From assembly GCA_024711025.1 (NCBI GenBank), contig JANJTP010000039.1:1-64000 (forward strand): 64,000 bases of DNA, in the 5' to 3' direction. Positions 1-9,179 of this stretch are shown here, one piece after another. Each line of letters begins with the position of its first letter. Position 1 is the stretch's first letter. Source of the DNA: Solirubrobacteraceae bacterium (GTDB taxonomy: Bacteria; Actinomycetota; Thermoleophilia; Solirubrobacterales; Solirubrobacteraceae). Below the pieces are notes generated by a model. It worked only from the letters and a program-made list of their open reading frames with translations, had not been told where the DNA came from and ran no database searches. Position numbers and translations under genes: made by a program.

Positions 1-896
1 GCGCGGTTCGTCCCGGCGAGCACGGCGAGCACGGGCGCGCGTGCCGCGGCCTGGCCCTTGCCGAGCTGTGCGCCCTGCGGATCGCTGAACCAGGCGGCGA
101 GGTTCGCGTCCCCCTCGCCGAGCCGGTCGATCGCGACGGTCTCGGCGAGCCCGTAGTTGAACATCAGCAGCAGCTCGTTCGAGTACCACGACGGCTCGCG
201 GTAGTCCCGCGTGAGGCCGTACCGGGTGAAGCTCGTGAAGCGATCGACGCGCGTGACGACGACGTCGTCCTGCAGGCGGTAGTCGCACATCAACGTCACG
301 GGGTTGCACGTCTGGTGGTTGACGCCGATCCAGTAGGCGGCGAGCTTTCCGTTCGGCGACACGCGCAGATCGGCCGGCCCCGCCTGGACGAGCAGGTTGC
401 CGCTCGAGCGCTGGCTGGTGCCGATGAGCGGCACGGGGCGACCGATCATCCGGCCGTCGCGCGTCAGGCGCACGAGCGCGCGCCTACGCAGCGCGACGAT
501 CGTCCCGGAGTCCGACTGGGACGGGCTGCTCCACCCGCCGCCACGTGTCACCGGACGGTTCCTGGAGCCGTCCGGCGCCGCGAGCCAGACGTTTCCGCGC
601 CGGATGTAGACCAGGCTGCCGCCGAGGCCGGCGGCAGCGTCGACGGCAGCACGGGGCCGCTCGAGGCCGCGCGGCGCATCGGCCGAACGACCGCTCGCGG
701 CGTCCGCGGCCGGGACCGGCGCCGTGCCCGACAGGGCGATCGCGGCGAGGACGGCGGCGGCCACCGCCGACGGCCGCCGGCGCGAGCATCCGCCGTTCCG
801 CGAAACGCCGCGACCCACGCGCCCCCAGCCCGACGGCGGTACGTCTGGACCCACGCGCCCCCCGCCCGACGGCGGTACGTCTCGACCCACGCTCAT
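1..896 (-). CDS. Secreted beta-propeller/TolB-like (WD40-like) protein, C-terminus off left edge
   Basis: Manual minus-strand reading from ATG at 896: signal-like AVAAAVLAAIALSGTAPVPAADA, then GSLVYIRRGNVWLAAPDGSRNRPVTRGG (TolB/WD40-like start), open to window edge; not in the ORF track because it is truncated. Confidence 0.6.
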   Translation of the reverse strand, partial: MSVGRDVPPSGGGRVGPDVPPSGWGRVGRGVSRNGGCSRRRPSAVAAAVLAAIALSGTAPVPAADAASGRSADAPRGLERPRAAVDAAAGLGGSLVYIRRGNVWLAAPDGSRNRPVTRGGGWSSPSQSDSGTIVALRRRALVRLTRDGRMIGRPVPLIGTSQRSSGNLLVQAGPADLRVSPNGKLAAYWIGVNHQTCNPVTLMCDYRLQDDVVVTRVDRFTSFTRYGLTRDYREPSWYSNELLLMFNYGLAETVAIDRLGEGDANLAAWFSDPQGAQLGKGQAAARAPVLAVLAGTNR

Positions 897-1295
897 CGCA
901 CCCTCCACAGCGACGGTCGCCCCCTCCGGCCTACTCACGAGGCAACGAACCACGACCCGAAGGCCGGTGACATCCGCAGCAACCACGGAAGGCGATCCGT
1001 AGTCGAGCACCGCACGACCCTCGTCGAGGGACCTCGGCCGGCTCGAAAAGGCGGTGAATACCGCGCCTGCGGTAGTGACAATCCCGTCGGGCGCTCGTAC
1101 GGTGACCACCGTTCAGAGTTCACGGCGGGGGGCTGGACCTGCCCTGTAGGTTCCCCCCTCCTGACAGTGGCGCCAGTTTGACGGCCCCCCGCCGCGACTC
1201 TGAACGGTTTGCGTCGTCCGCACCGTGCGCGGTCGAGCTTGCCCGGGAGTCGCACCGTGGAGCCCCCGGTGAGCCGACGTCGCCGTTGAAGCAGG

Positions 1296-1340
1296 CCCGA
1301 TTCCGGCCTGCCCGATTCCGGCCTGCGCGGTTCCGGCCTG
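1296..1340. repeat. 15-bp tandem repeat (cccgattccggcctg), 3 copies
   Basis: Direct reading: cccgattccggcctg / cccgattccggcctg / cgcggttccggcctg. Confidence 0.85.
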
Positions 1341-1529
1341 CGCAGGAGACGGACAGGTAGAGCCACGGCACAGCCCAGGGTCCGGCGTGTGGCGATCGTC
1401 AACTCGGCGCGTCACCCAGAGCGCGTTCCGCGAAGGTCGCCCGCTGAGGTGGGCAACGCGAAGCAGCGACGGGCGCACGCTCTGGACAGAACCACGCCAC
1501 ATCCAGGTGGTCGCCACGAGCGATGGGAA

Positions 1530-1574
1530 CGTGGCTGCAGAAACACACCCCATACCTGAGTTTCTGCAGCCACG
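1530..1574. repeat. Perfect 15-bp inverted repeat with 15-nt loop
   Basis: cgtggctgcagaaac ... gtttctgcagccacg. Confidence 0.85.
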
Positions 1575-1583
1575 ACCCCCGCA

Positions 1584-1910
1584 GACGCACCACTCGACCC
1601 GGGACGCGCCACTCGACCCCAGACGCGCCGCTCTCGACCCGGGACGCACCACTCGACCCGCAAACGCGCCACTCGACCCCAGACGCACCGCTCGACCCGC
1701 AGACGCACCGCTCGACCCGCAAACGCGCCGCTCGACCCGCAAACGCGCCGCTCGACCCGGGACGCGCCGCTCGACCCGTGACGCACCACTCGACCCGGGA
1801 CGCACCACTCGACCCCAGACGCGCCGCTCGACCCGGGACGCGCCGTTCGACCCGGGACGCGCCGCTCGACCCGGACGCGCCACTCGACCCCAGACGCGCC
1901 GCCCCCACGG
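1584..1910. repeat. Minisatellite, ~16 units of 18-21 bp, consensus gacgc(g/a)cc(g/a)ctcgaccc(gg/ca/gca)
   Basis: Units aligned by eye; unit length mostly 19-20 bp, not a multiple of 3. Confidence 0.9.
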
Positions 1911-1927
1911 CCCCGATCCGGCCCTGA

Positions 1928-2305
1928 TCAGGCGATCGCCCAGATCGCGAGCGCCGGCAGGCCGACGCTGAGCGACAGGAAAGAGGTCAGCGTGACCCCG
2001 ACGAACAGGGGGTTCGATTTCACCGCCGGCCCCCACGCGAGCGGCACGAACAGCAGCGGGTTGACGATCGCCCCGAAGGCGATCAGGCCGCGGATCCAGT
2101 CGGGCATCTGCGGCGCCGCGACCTGGACCGCGATCAGCAGCAACCCCATGAAAACCCAGTCCAGATGGAGCTGACGGAAGCGCACCGGCTGCGGGATCCC
2201 CCGCTCTCGGAACCACTGCGGGCGCTCGGTGATCGCCAGCACCAGCCAGCCGGACAGCGCGGCGAGTGCCAGCGAGATGAGCCCGAGAGCCGTGAGGAGT
2301 GCCAT
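1928..2305 (-). CDS. Small integral membrane protein of unknown function
   Basis: MALLTALGLISLALAALSGWLVLAITERPQWF... with several TM segments; divergent from pyk. Confidence 0.65.
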   Translation of the reverse strand: MALLTALGLISLALAALSGWLVLAITERPQWFRERGIPQPVRFRQLHLDWVFMGLLLIAVQVAAPQMPDWIRGLIAFGAIVNPLLFVPLAWGPAVKSNPLFVGVTLTSFLSLSVGLPALAIWAIA

Positions 2306-2328
2306 CGGCGCCAGAACGCTACCGTGCC

Positions 2329-3846
2329 ATGCCGGTGCCTTCAGATCACAGAACGAAGATCGTCGCAACGATCGGGCCCGCCTCGCGCGACCTCGACGTG
2401 CTGACACGCATGGTCGAGGCCGGGATGGACGTTGCGCGGCTGAACTTCAGCCACGGCACGCACGAGCAGCACGCCGAGACGGCGCAGCTCGTGCGCCACG
2501 CCGCCGAGCGCGCGGGCCGCCCGGTCGCGATCCTCCAGGATCTGCCCGGGCCGAAGATCCGCATCGGCCCGCTGGTCGACGACAAGGCGCTGCTGAGCAA
2601 CGGCGACAAGGTGACGTTCGTCTGCGACGGCCACGGCGTCGAGCGTGGTGACGCGACCCGGATGACCGTGAGCTGGGCCGGCCTCGCCGCCGCGGTGGAG
2701 CCGGGCGAGCTCGTCTACCTCGCCGACGGCTCGGTGCGCCTGCGCGTCCGCGCGGTCCGCGCGCAGGACGGCGAGTTCGACTGCGAGGTCGAGCTGGGGG
2801 GCGTCGTCGCCTCGCGCCAGGGGCTCAACATCCCCGGCCCCGCGGACGAGCTCCCGGCCGTCCCCGAAGAGGATCTCGCGCACCTGCGCGCCGGCATCGA
2901 GATGGACGTCGACCTGGTCGCGCTGAGCTTCGTGCGCCGGCCCGAAGACGTGCTCCAGGTACGCGAGCACACGCGGATCCCGCTGATCGCGAAGATCGAG
3001 AAGCCGCAGGCCGTTGCGCGCGCCGAGGACGTCGTGCGCGTCAGCGACGGCGTCATGGTCGCCCGCGGGGACCTCGGGATCGAGCTGCCGATCCAGGAGG
3101 TCCCGCTCGTCCAGAAGCGCCTGATCCGACTCGCCGGCGAGCACGCGCGGATCTCGATCACCGCCACGCAGATGCTCGACTCGATGATCCGCTCCGCGCG
3201 GCCGACGCGCGCCGAGGTGACCGACGTCGCCAACGCGATCCTCGACGGCACCGACGCCGTGATGCTCTCGCAGGAGACCGCGGTCGGCGCCTTCCCCGTC
3301 GAGGCGGTCGCGATGATGTGCTCGATCGCCACGACGACCGAGCGCGAGGCGCCCTACTCGACCTGGAACGAGCACCGAGTCCGGCGCACCGGGCGCGATC
3401 CCGCCTACACGATCGCTCACAGCGTCGTGGAGGCTTCGCGCGAGCTCGAGCTCGACGCGATCATCGTGCCGACGCTGTCGGGCCGCTCGGCGCGGCTGGT
3501 TTCCGCCCACCGTCCGACGGTGCCGATCTACGCCCTGTCGCCCGGCCGCGAGACCGTGCGGCGCTGCGGGCTGATGTGGGGCGTGCAGGCCGCGTGGCAG
3601 CGCAGGCACGAGATCACCGAGGAGTTGATCGGCGACGCCTGTCGGCGCGTGGTGGAGCTCGGCTGGTGCCACCCCGGTCAGCGCGTCGGGATCACCGCGG
3701 GCATGCCGATCGGCCATCCAGGCACGACGAGCCTGTTCCAGGTGCAGCGGCTGGCACGGCCCGGCGCGACCCCTGAGCCGGAGCACGACTCCGACCCAGA
3801 GCTGGCCCGCGACGCGGGCACCGCGGGCGCCGACACCGCCGGCTGA
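2329..3846 (+). CDS. pyk: Pyruvate kinase
   Basis: MPVPSDHRTKIVATIGPAS...MDVARLNFSHG...ITATQMLDSMI; full length. Confidence 0.97.
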   Translation: MPVPSDHRTKIVATIGPASRDLDVLTRMVEAGMDVARLNFSHGTHEQHAETAQLVRHAAERAGRPVAILQDLPGPKIRIGPLVDDKALLSNGDKVTFVCDGHGVERGDATRMTVSWAGLAAAVEPGELVYLADGSVRLRVRAVRAQDGEFDCEVELGGVVASRQGLNIPGPADELPAVPEEDLAHLRAGIEMDVDLVALSFVRRPEDVLQVREHTRIPLIAKIEKPQAVARAEDVVRVSDGVMVARGDLGIELPIQEVPLVQKRLIRLAGEHARISITATQMLDSMIRSARPTRAEVTDVANAILDGTDAVMLSQETAVGAFPVEAVAMMCSIATTTEREAPYSTWNEHRVRRTGRDPAYTIAHSVVEASRELELDAIIVPTLSGRSARLVSAHRPTVPIYALSPGRETVRRCGLMWGVQAAWQRRHEITEELIGDACRRVVELGWCHPGQRVGITAGMPIGHPGTTSLFQVQRLARPGATPEPEHDSDPELARDAGTAGADTAG

Positions 3847-3859
3847 CCGCACGGAGTCC

Positions 3860-4591
3860 TCAGGCGTCCGCGGCGTCCGGCTCCCAGGCGCCAGTTGGCG
3901 CCGCCGCGGCTCGTGCGCGCTCCCGGCGCACATCCCGGCGCACGAGCAGCAGGCCGATCGCACCCATGACGACGATCACGACGAGCGCGGCGATCGCCTC
4001 GGGAGAGCGCAGGTTGCCGAGCGAGCCGCCGAGCGCTACGTACGCGAACGTCCGCGGCACCGCTCCGACCGCCGTGGCGCCGGCGACGACGAGCACCGGG
4101 ATCGTCGTCAGCCCGCTCGCGTAGCTGACGCTGTGGAACGGCACGCCGGGCGCGAGGCGGGCGTAGAGCACCGAGACGAAGCCGCGGCGCCCGACCCAGC
4201 GAGCCAGGGCGCGCACCCGCGGACCGGCGAGCGCCTCGATCGCATCGCCGGCGACGGCGCGGGCCAGCAGGCAGGCGAGGATCGCGCCAAGCGTCGCCGA
4301 GCCGAGGGCGACCGGCGTCCCGACCAGCGTCCCGAACAGCAGTCCCGCCGCCCCCGCCAGCAGCGGCCCCGGCACGAAGGCCAACGACAGCAGCGCGCCG
4401 AGCAGCACGAACACGACCGGCCCGGCCAGGCCGACGCCGTCGATCCAGCCCCGCACCCGCTCGGCCGAAAGCGAGCCGGCGAGCATGACCACGGCGAAGG
4501 CGAGCCCGGCGCCGACGAGGAGCATCGCGAGACGCACCCCCGGCCGGGGCCCCCGGAGCGACAGTCGCCAGCGTCGGCCTCGCGCGCTCAC
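3860..4591 (-). CDS. TVP38/TMEM64 (DedA-like SNARE-associated) family membrane protein
   Basis: GTG start at 4591 overlapping upstream stop (GTGA); GPLLAGAAGLLFGTLVGTPVALGSATLGAILACLLAR... Confidence 0.8.
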   Translation of the reverse strand: MSARGRRWRLSLRGPRPGVRLAMLLVGAGLAFAVVMLAGSLSAERVRGWIDGVGLAGPVVFVLLGALLSLAFVPGPLLAGAAGLLFGTLVGTPVALGSATLGAILACLLARAVAGDAIEALAGPRVRALARWVGRRGFVSVLYARLAPGVPFHSVSYASGLTTIPVLVVAGATAVGAVPRTFAYVALGGSLGNLRSPEAIAALVVIVVMGAIGLLLVRRDVRRERARAAAAPTGAWEPDAADA

Positions 4592-6084
4592 CGCCGACCC
4601 GCGTAGTACGCGGCCTCCTGGCGCCCGAGCTCGGTCGACGGCTCGTCGCCGTAGAGCCACTCGCGCGCGATGCGATGCCAGTTGCCGCGCGGGTGCAGCT
4701 GGCTCATGACCGCGAGCGTCATCATCTCCAGGCGCCGACCGAAGATGTGCTCGGCGGGCAGCGTCTCGTGGCGGATCTCGTGGAACTGGCGCTGGGTCGG
4801 GTCGGAGAAACGCAGCACGATTCGCGTCGCGGCGCCGGGATCCAGCTCGACCGTCTCGTCGCGCGTGAACCACCACGTGTAGCGGCGAAACTGCTCGAGG
4901 ATCGCGTCCGGCTCGGCGCGCGCGGCATCGGACAGCATCCCCGCGGCCGCCATCCGCTCGATCATCTCGGCGCCGCGGCCCTCGATCCCGAATCGCTGGA
5001 TCTCGAGCTCGCGCTCGGCCGCCTCGCGGGAGATGCGCTTGAACAGGCCGAAGTCCAGGAACGCCATGCGCCCGTCGGCGAGCAGCAGCGAGTTGCCGGG
5101 GTGCGGGTCGCCGGAGAACGCGTGGTGCCTGTACATGCAGCCGAAGTAGAAGCGGAAGATGATCTCCGCGACGCGGTCGCGCTCAGCCTGGTCGTGGCGC
5201 GCGATCTCGGCGTGCCCGATCCCGTCGACGTAGTCCATGACGAGCACCCGCGCGCGGCACAGCTCGGTGACGACCTCGGGCACGACGATGAACGGATGGC
5301 CCCGATGGTCGCGTGCGACGGCGTGCTGGTTGGAGGCCTCCAGCTCGTAGTCGAGCTCCTCGTGGACGCGCTCGCTGATCTCGGTCGCGGTCCCCGCGAC
5401 GTCGAGGCCGGGCGCGATCTGCTTGGCGATCCACAGCATCGGCGGAAGGTTCTGGAGGTCGGCGCGAACGGCGGCGTCGATTCCCGGGTACTGGGCCTTG
5501 ACGGCGACGTCACGCCCGCCGTGGAGCCGCGCGCGGTAGACCTGCCCGATCGATGCCGCCGCGATCGGCTCGCGATCGAAGCGCTCGAATATGCGCTCGA
5601 GCGGCGCCTCGAGCTCGCGCTCGATCAGCTGGCGCATCTCGCCGAAGCCCACGGCCGGCGCCGCGTCGCGGAGCTGGGCGAGCGTGTCGCGCACCTCGTC
5701 GCGGTAGGCCGGTGGCACGGCGTCGAGATCCGCGACCGACAGGACCTGGCCGGCCTTCATCGCGACGCCCTTCATGGAGCCGAGAACGCGCACTATCTGG
5801 CGCGCCGCCTCCAGCTGTCGCCGTCCGAGCGCGTCGGCCGCCTCGTCGGGCGAGCGGCCGAGGTTCGCGGCCTGCGTAGCGGCGTACTTGGCCGCCTCGG
5901 TCGCCGCCAGGCGGCCGAGCGTCGCCGTGCGCCGCAGGCGCGAGCCGAGCACCTCGCCACCGGCCGGGGGCTGCCGCGCACCGCCGGAGGGCCGCCGCTC
6001 GCCCGCCCGGTCGCGCTCGCCCGCCCGGTCGCGCTCACCTGCCCGGTCGCGCTCGTCGCCCGGTCCGCCCGGTCCACCCGCCAT
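4588..6084 (-). CDS. ABC1/AarF/UbiB family atypical kinase
   Basis: MKAGQVLSVADL, PIAAASIGQVYRARLHGGRDVAVKAQYPG, SGDPHPGNSLLLADGRMAFLDFGLF. Confidence 0.93.
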   Translation of the reverse strand: MAGGPGGPGDERDRAGERDRAGERDRAGERRPSGGARQPPAGGEVLGSRLRRTATLGRLAATEAAKYAATQAANLGRSPDEAADALGRRQLEAARQIVRVLGSMKGVAMKAGQVLSVADLDAVPPAYRDEVRDTLAQLRDAAPAVGFGEMRQLIERELEAPLERIFERFDREPIAAASIGQVYRARLHGGRDVAVKAQYPGIDAAVRADLQNLPPMLWIAKQIAPGLDVAGTATEISERVHEELDYELEASNQHAVARDHRGHPFIVVPEVVTELCRARVLVMDYVDGIGHAEIARHDQAERDRVAEIIFRFYFGCMYRHHAFSGDPHPGNSLLLADGRMAFLDFGLFKRISREAAERELEIQRFGIEGRGAEMIERMAAAGMLSDAARAEPDAILEQFRRYTWWFTRDETVELDPGAATRIVLRFSDPTQRQFHEIRHETLPAEHIFGRRLEMMTLAVMSQLHPRGNWHRIAREWLYGDEPSTELGRQEAAYYAGRR

Positions 6085-6100
6085 CGTCGCCGGACCCGGC

Positions 6101-6841
6101 TCAGCCGCCGGTGCTGACCCGCGAGCCGGGCACGATGTCGTCGCGTCCGTCGGGCCAGCGCACCCAGGCCTTGTGGCCCCCGTCGTAGTCGTCGCCGAGC
6201 AGCACGAGCGTCGCGGGCTCGCCGAGCGCCGTGCACGGCTCGTCGCCTTCGGGGTCGAGGCCGCGCCAGACGCGCACGAACGCGTTGTGCTCCCACTCGT
6301 CGGCGATCGTCGTCGGATCGCTGTGACCGGGGCGCACGACCGTCGTCGGCGGCAGGCCCATCAAGGTCTGCATGATCGAGCTGCGCAGATCCTCGTAGCT
6401 CGTGCTGCCCGGCGCGCGCACGCCGCCGACCGAGTTCTTGAACAGCGTGTCGCCGGTGAAGACCTGCCCGTCCACGAGCAGCGACAGCATGCCGGCGGTG
6501 TGGCCCGGGGTGTGCAGCGGCAGGACGTCGATCGCGCCGATTCGCAGCGGCTCGCCGGGCAGCAGCTCGCCGGTGACGCCCGTGACGAGGTCTCGCTCCG
6601 CGGGATGGATCAGCACCTCGAGCCCGGGCCAGCGCTCGAGCAGCTTCGGGAGGTCCGCGACGTGATCGCCGTGGTGGTGGGTGAGCAGCACGTGCGTCGG
6701 CGTCACGCGCTCGCGCTCGGCGACCTCGACGAGCGGCTCGACCGGGCCGCCGGCGTCGACGAAGAAGGCCGCACCGCCGGGCTCGCCGACCAGGTAGGTG
6801 TTGGTCAGGAAGCCCGGGAGCACCGCACGCTCGACGATCAT
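6101..6841 (-). CDS. MBL-fold metallo-hydrolase
   Basis: MIVERAVLPGFLTNTYLVGEPGG...LLTHHHGDHVADLPKLL...TPGHTAGMLSL. Confidence 0.92.
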   Translation of the reverse strand: MIVERAVLPGFLTNTYLVGEPGGAAFFVDAGGPVEPLVEVAERERVTPTHVLLTHHHGDHVADLPKLLERWPGLEVLIHPAERDLVTGVTGELLPGEPLRIGAIDVLPLHTPGHTAGMLSLLVDGQVFTGDTLFKNSVGGVRAPGSTSYEDLRSSIMQTLMGLPPTTVVRPGHSDPTTIADEWEHNAFVRVWRGLDPEGDEPCTALGEPATLVLLGDDYDGGHKAWVRWPDGRDDIVPGSRVSTGG

Positions 6842-6910
6842 GCGGTCCAGGCTACCGGCGAGCGGCGGACGGGGGTGGGACCAAGCGGCGCCCGGAGCTA
6901 CGCTGACGCG

Positions 6911-7285
6911 ATGCCAGAGCTGATCCACACCTGCTACCGGATCGGCGACGTCGACCGCTCGGTGGCGTTCTACGAGGCCCTCGGCTTCGAGGAGCTGCGC
7001 CGGATGCCGATCCGCGACGAGGCGATCAACATCTTCATGGGCCTGCCCGGCGACGGCCCGCGCCTGGAGCTGACCTACAACTTCGGCGTCGACGGCTACG
7101 AGCTCGGCACCGGCTACAACCACATCGCGATCACCGCAGCGGACCTCGACGCGACGCTCGCCCGCCTGGCCGAGCAGGGCATCGAGCCCGAGAAGCCCCC
7201 CTACCGGGTCCGCGAGGGCGGCTCGCGGCTCTGCTTCGTGCGTGACCCCGACGGCTACCGGATCGAGATCATCGAGCGTGGCTGA
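6911..7285 (+). CDS. VOC family / lactoylglutathione lyase-like protein
   Basis: MPELIHTCYRIGDVDRSVAFYEALGFEELRR...DPDGYRIEIIE. Confidence 0.92.
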   Translation: MPELIHTCYRIGDVDRSVAFYEALGFEELRRMPIRDEAINIFMGLPGDGPRLELTYNFGVDGYELGTGYNHIAITAADLDATLARLAEQGIEPEKPPYRVREGGSRLCFVRDPDGYRIEIIERG

Positions 7286-8837
7286 CATCGCGGGCGACGC
7301 GCGCCTGGCGGTCTGCGACCTGGGGTCCAACTCGTTCCGGCTCGTCGTCTTCGAGGCCCACGGCGCCCGTCCCGGGACGCTGGGCGCGTGGTGGCGACGG
7401 ACCGACGAGATCTACGAGCCGGTCCGCGTCGGCGCCGGCATGGACGCCTCGGGCGCGCTCGGCGAGGCCGGCATGGCCCGGGCGATCGCCGCGGCGGAGC
7501 TGTTCGCCCACTTCACGGGCGCCGTCGGCCTCGCACGGCACGAGGTCGACGCGGTCGCGACAAGCGCGATCCGCGACGCCACGAACTCCGAGCTCTTCCT
7601 CGATCGTGCGCGCGCCGCGAGCGGCCTGCCGATCCGCGTCCTCTCACGCGAGCAGGAGGCCCGCTACGGCTACCTCGCCGCGGTGAACTCGTCCGACCTG
7701 GGCGACGGCGCGGTGCTCGACCTCGGCGGCGGCTCGATGCAGCTCGTGGAGGTGCGGGGCCGCCGGGCGCAGACGCTCGACTCGTGGCGCCTGGGCGCCG
7801 TGCGGATGACCGAGCGATTCCTCCCCGGCGGCGAGCCTCCGGGGCGCAAGGCGCTCGCGCGGCTGCGCGAGCACGTCGCCGGCACGCTGGAGCGCGCCGG
7901 GTGGCTCGAGGGCGCCGGCCGGCTCGTCGGCATCGGCGGCACGGTCCGCAACCTCGCGGCGGCGACGCAGCGCGCGCTCGGCCTTCCGTCCTTCGGGGTG
8001 CAGGGGTTCCTCGTCGAGCGTGAGGCGCTCGACGAGCTCGTCGAGCGCCTGGCCTCGATGTCGGCCGGCGAGCGGGGCGCGCTGCCCGGGATCAAGCCGG
8101 CCCGCGGCGACATCATCCTCGCCGGGGCGGTCGTCGTGCAGGCCGTCCTCGAACGCACCGCCGCCCGCGGGATCGAGGCGACCGAGGCCGGCCTGCGCGA
8201 AGGCGTCTTCTTCGAGCGCCTGCTGGCCGACCGACCCGAGCCGCTGTTCGACGACGTGCGCCGCGCCAGCGTCATGAATCTCGCCGCGCGCTACGACGGG
8301 CGGCCCGCCCACACGTGCCACGTCGCCGAGCTCGCGCTGGGCCTGTTCGACGAGCTGGCGAGCGCGGGGCTGCACGGCGGCGACCCGGCCGAGCGCGAGC
8401 TGCTGTGGGCGAGCGCGATGCTCCACGACATCGGCGTGGCGATCGACTACGACGACCATCACAAGCACTCCCGCTATCTGGTGCTCAACGCGGGCCTACC
8501 GGGATTCGATCCGCGCGACGCCGCGCTGATCGGCCAGGTGGTCCGCTACCACCGCAACCGCAAGGGACTGCCCGAGCCGGGGCCGTTCGGCCCGCTGCTG
8601 CGCAACGGCGACGCCGCCGTGCTCGACCGCTGCGCCGTGCTCCTGCGGCTCGCCGAGGACCTCGAGCGCTCACGCGACCAGATCGTGCGGGGTGCGCATG
8701 CGCACCCCGGTGGCGAGGGCGGAGCGGTGCGCCTGGAGCTGGTCGCCGACGTCGATGCACCGGTCGCCCGCTGGGCCGCCGCACGCGAGCGAGAGCTCTT
8801 CGCGCGGGCCTTCGGACGCGACCTCGTCGTCGTCTGA
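7278..8837 (+). CDS. ppx: Ppx/GppA exopolyphosphatase family phosphatase with C-terminal HD domain
   Basis: GTG start; VCDLGSNSFRLVVFE, LDLGGGSMQL, GIGGTVRNLA, C-terminal AMLHDIGVAIDYDDHHKHSRYL. Confidence 0.92.
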   Translation: MADIAGDARLAVCDLGSNSFRLVVFEAHGARPGTLGAWWRRTDEIYEPVRVGAGMDASGALGEAGMARAIAAAELFAHFTGAVGLARHEVDAVATSAIRDATNSELFLDRARAASGLPIRVLSREQEARYGYLAAVNSSDLGDGAVLDLGGGSMQLVEVRGRRAQTLDSWRLGAVRMTERFLPGGEPPGRKALARLREHVAGTLERAGWLEGAGRLVGIGGTVRNLAAATQRALGLPSFGVQGFLVEREALDELVERLASMSAGERGALPGIKPARGDIILAGAVVVQAVLERTAARGIEATEAGLREGVFFERLLADRPEPLFDDVRRASVMNLAARYDGRPAHTCHVAELALGLFDELASAGLHGGDPAERELLWASAMLHDIGVAIDYDDHHKHSRYLVLNAGLPGFDPRDAALIGQVVRYHRNRKGLPEPGPFGPLLRNGDAAVLDRCAVLLRLAEDLERSRDQIVRGAHAHPGGEGGAVRLELVADVDAPVARWAAARERELFARAFGRDLVVV

Positions 8838-8861
8838 GACGGGACCCGACGGGCCGCGGCC

Positions 8862-9179
8862 TCAGCGCGGCCCGTACTCCTCGTCCTCGCCCGGGCCGAT
8901 CGGGATCACGACCGGGATCTCGACCGGTCGGCGCTGCTCGACGAACTGCTCGATCGCGTCCTCGATCCCGTGGGCCGAGCCGTCGCACTGGATCCGCACG
9001 CGCTTCGTCGGCACGCGCTCGTCGGCGAGCACCGGCAGGCCCCACAGCTCGTCGAAGCCGAGCAGGTCGTGGTCGACGGGGTTCAGCAGGATCGCGTTCG
9101 CGGCGACCGGGCAGCTCCCGTTGTGATGGTCGAGCGCCGCCCTGATCGCCGCCAGGTTCTTCGCAGCGAACTTGCTCAC
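8862..9179 (-). CDS. Conserved hypothetical protein
   Basis: GTG start at 9179: VSKFAAKNLAAIRAALDHHNGSCPVAANAILLNPVDHDLLGFDELWG...; overlaps upstream stop. Confidence 0.6.
   Translation of the reverse strand: MSKFAAKNLAAIRAALDHHNGSCPVAANAILLNPVDHDLLGFDELWGLPVLADERVPTKRVRIQCDGSAHGIEDAIEQFVEQRRPVEIPVVIPIGPGEDEEYGPR

Noticed and set aside
1584-1910. Possible CRISPR array
   Set aside because: Units are contiguous with no unique spacers of 30-40 bp, and no cas genes are nearby.
1113-2216. Long ORFs on both strands (367 aa minus, 194 aa plus, etc.) across the minisatellite
   Set aside because: They exist because a ~19-bp stop-free repeat keeps all six frames open; unit length is not a multiple of 3 and no family resemblance is seen.
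2341-3963. 540-aa minus ORF antisense to pyk
   Set aside because: GC-rich shadow ORF; the plus-strand frame is unmistakable pyruvate kinase.
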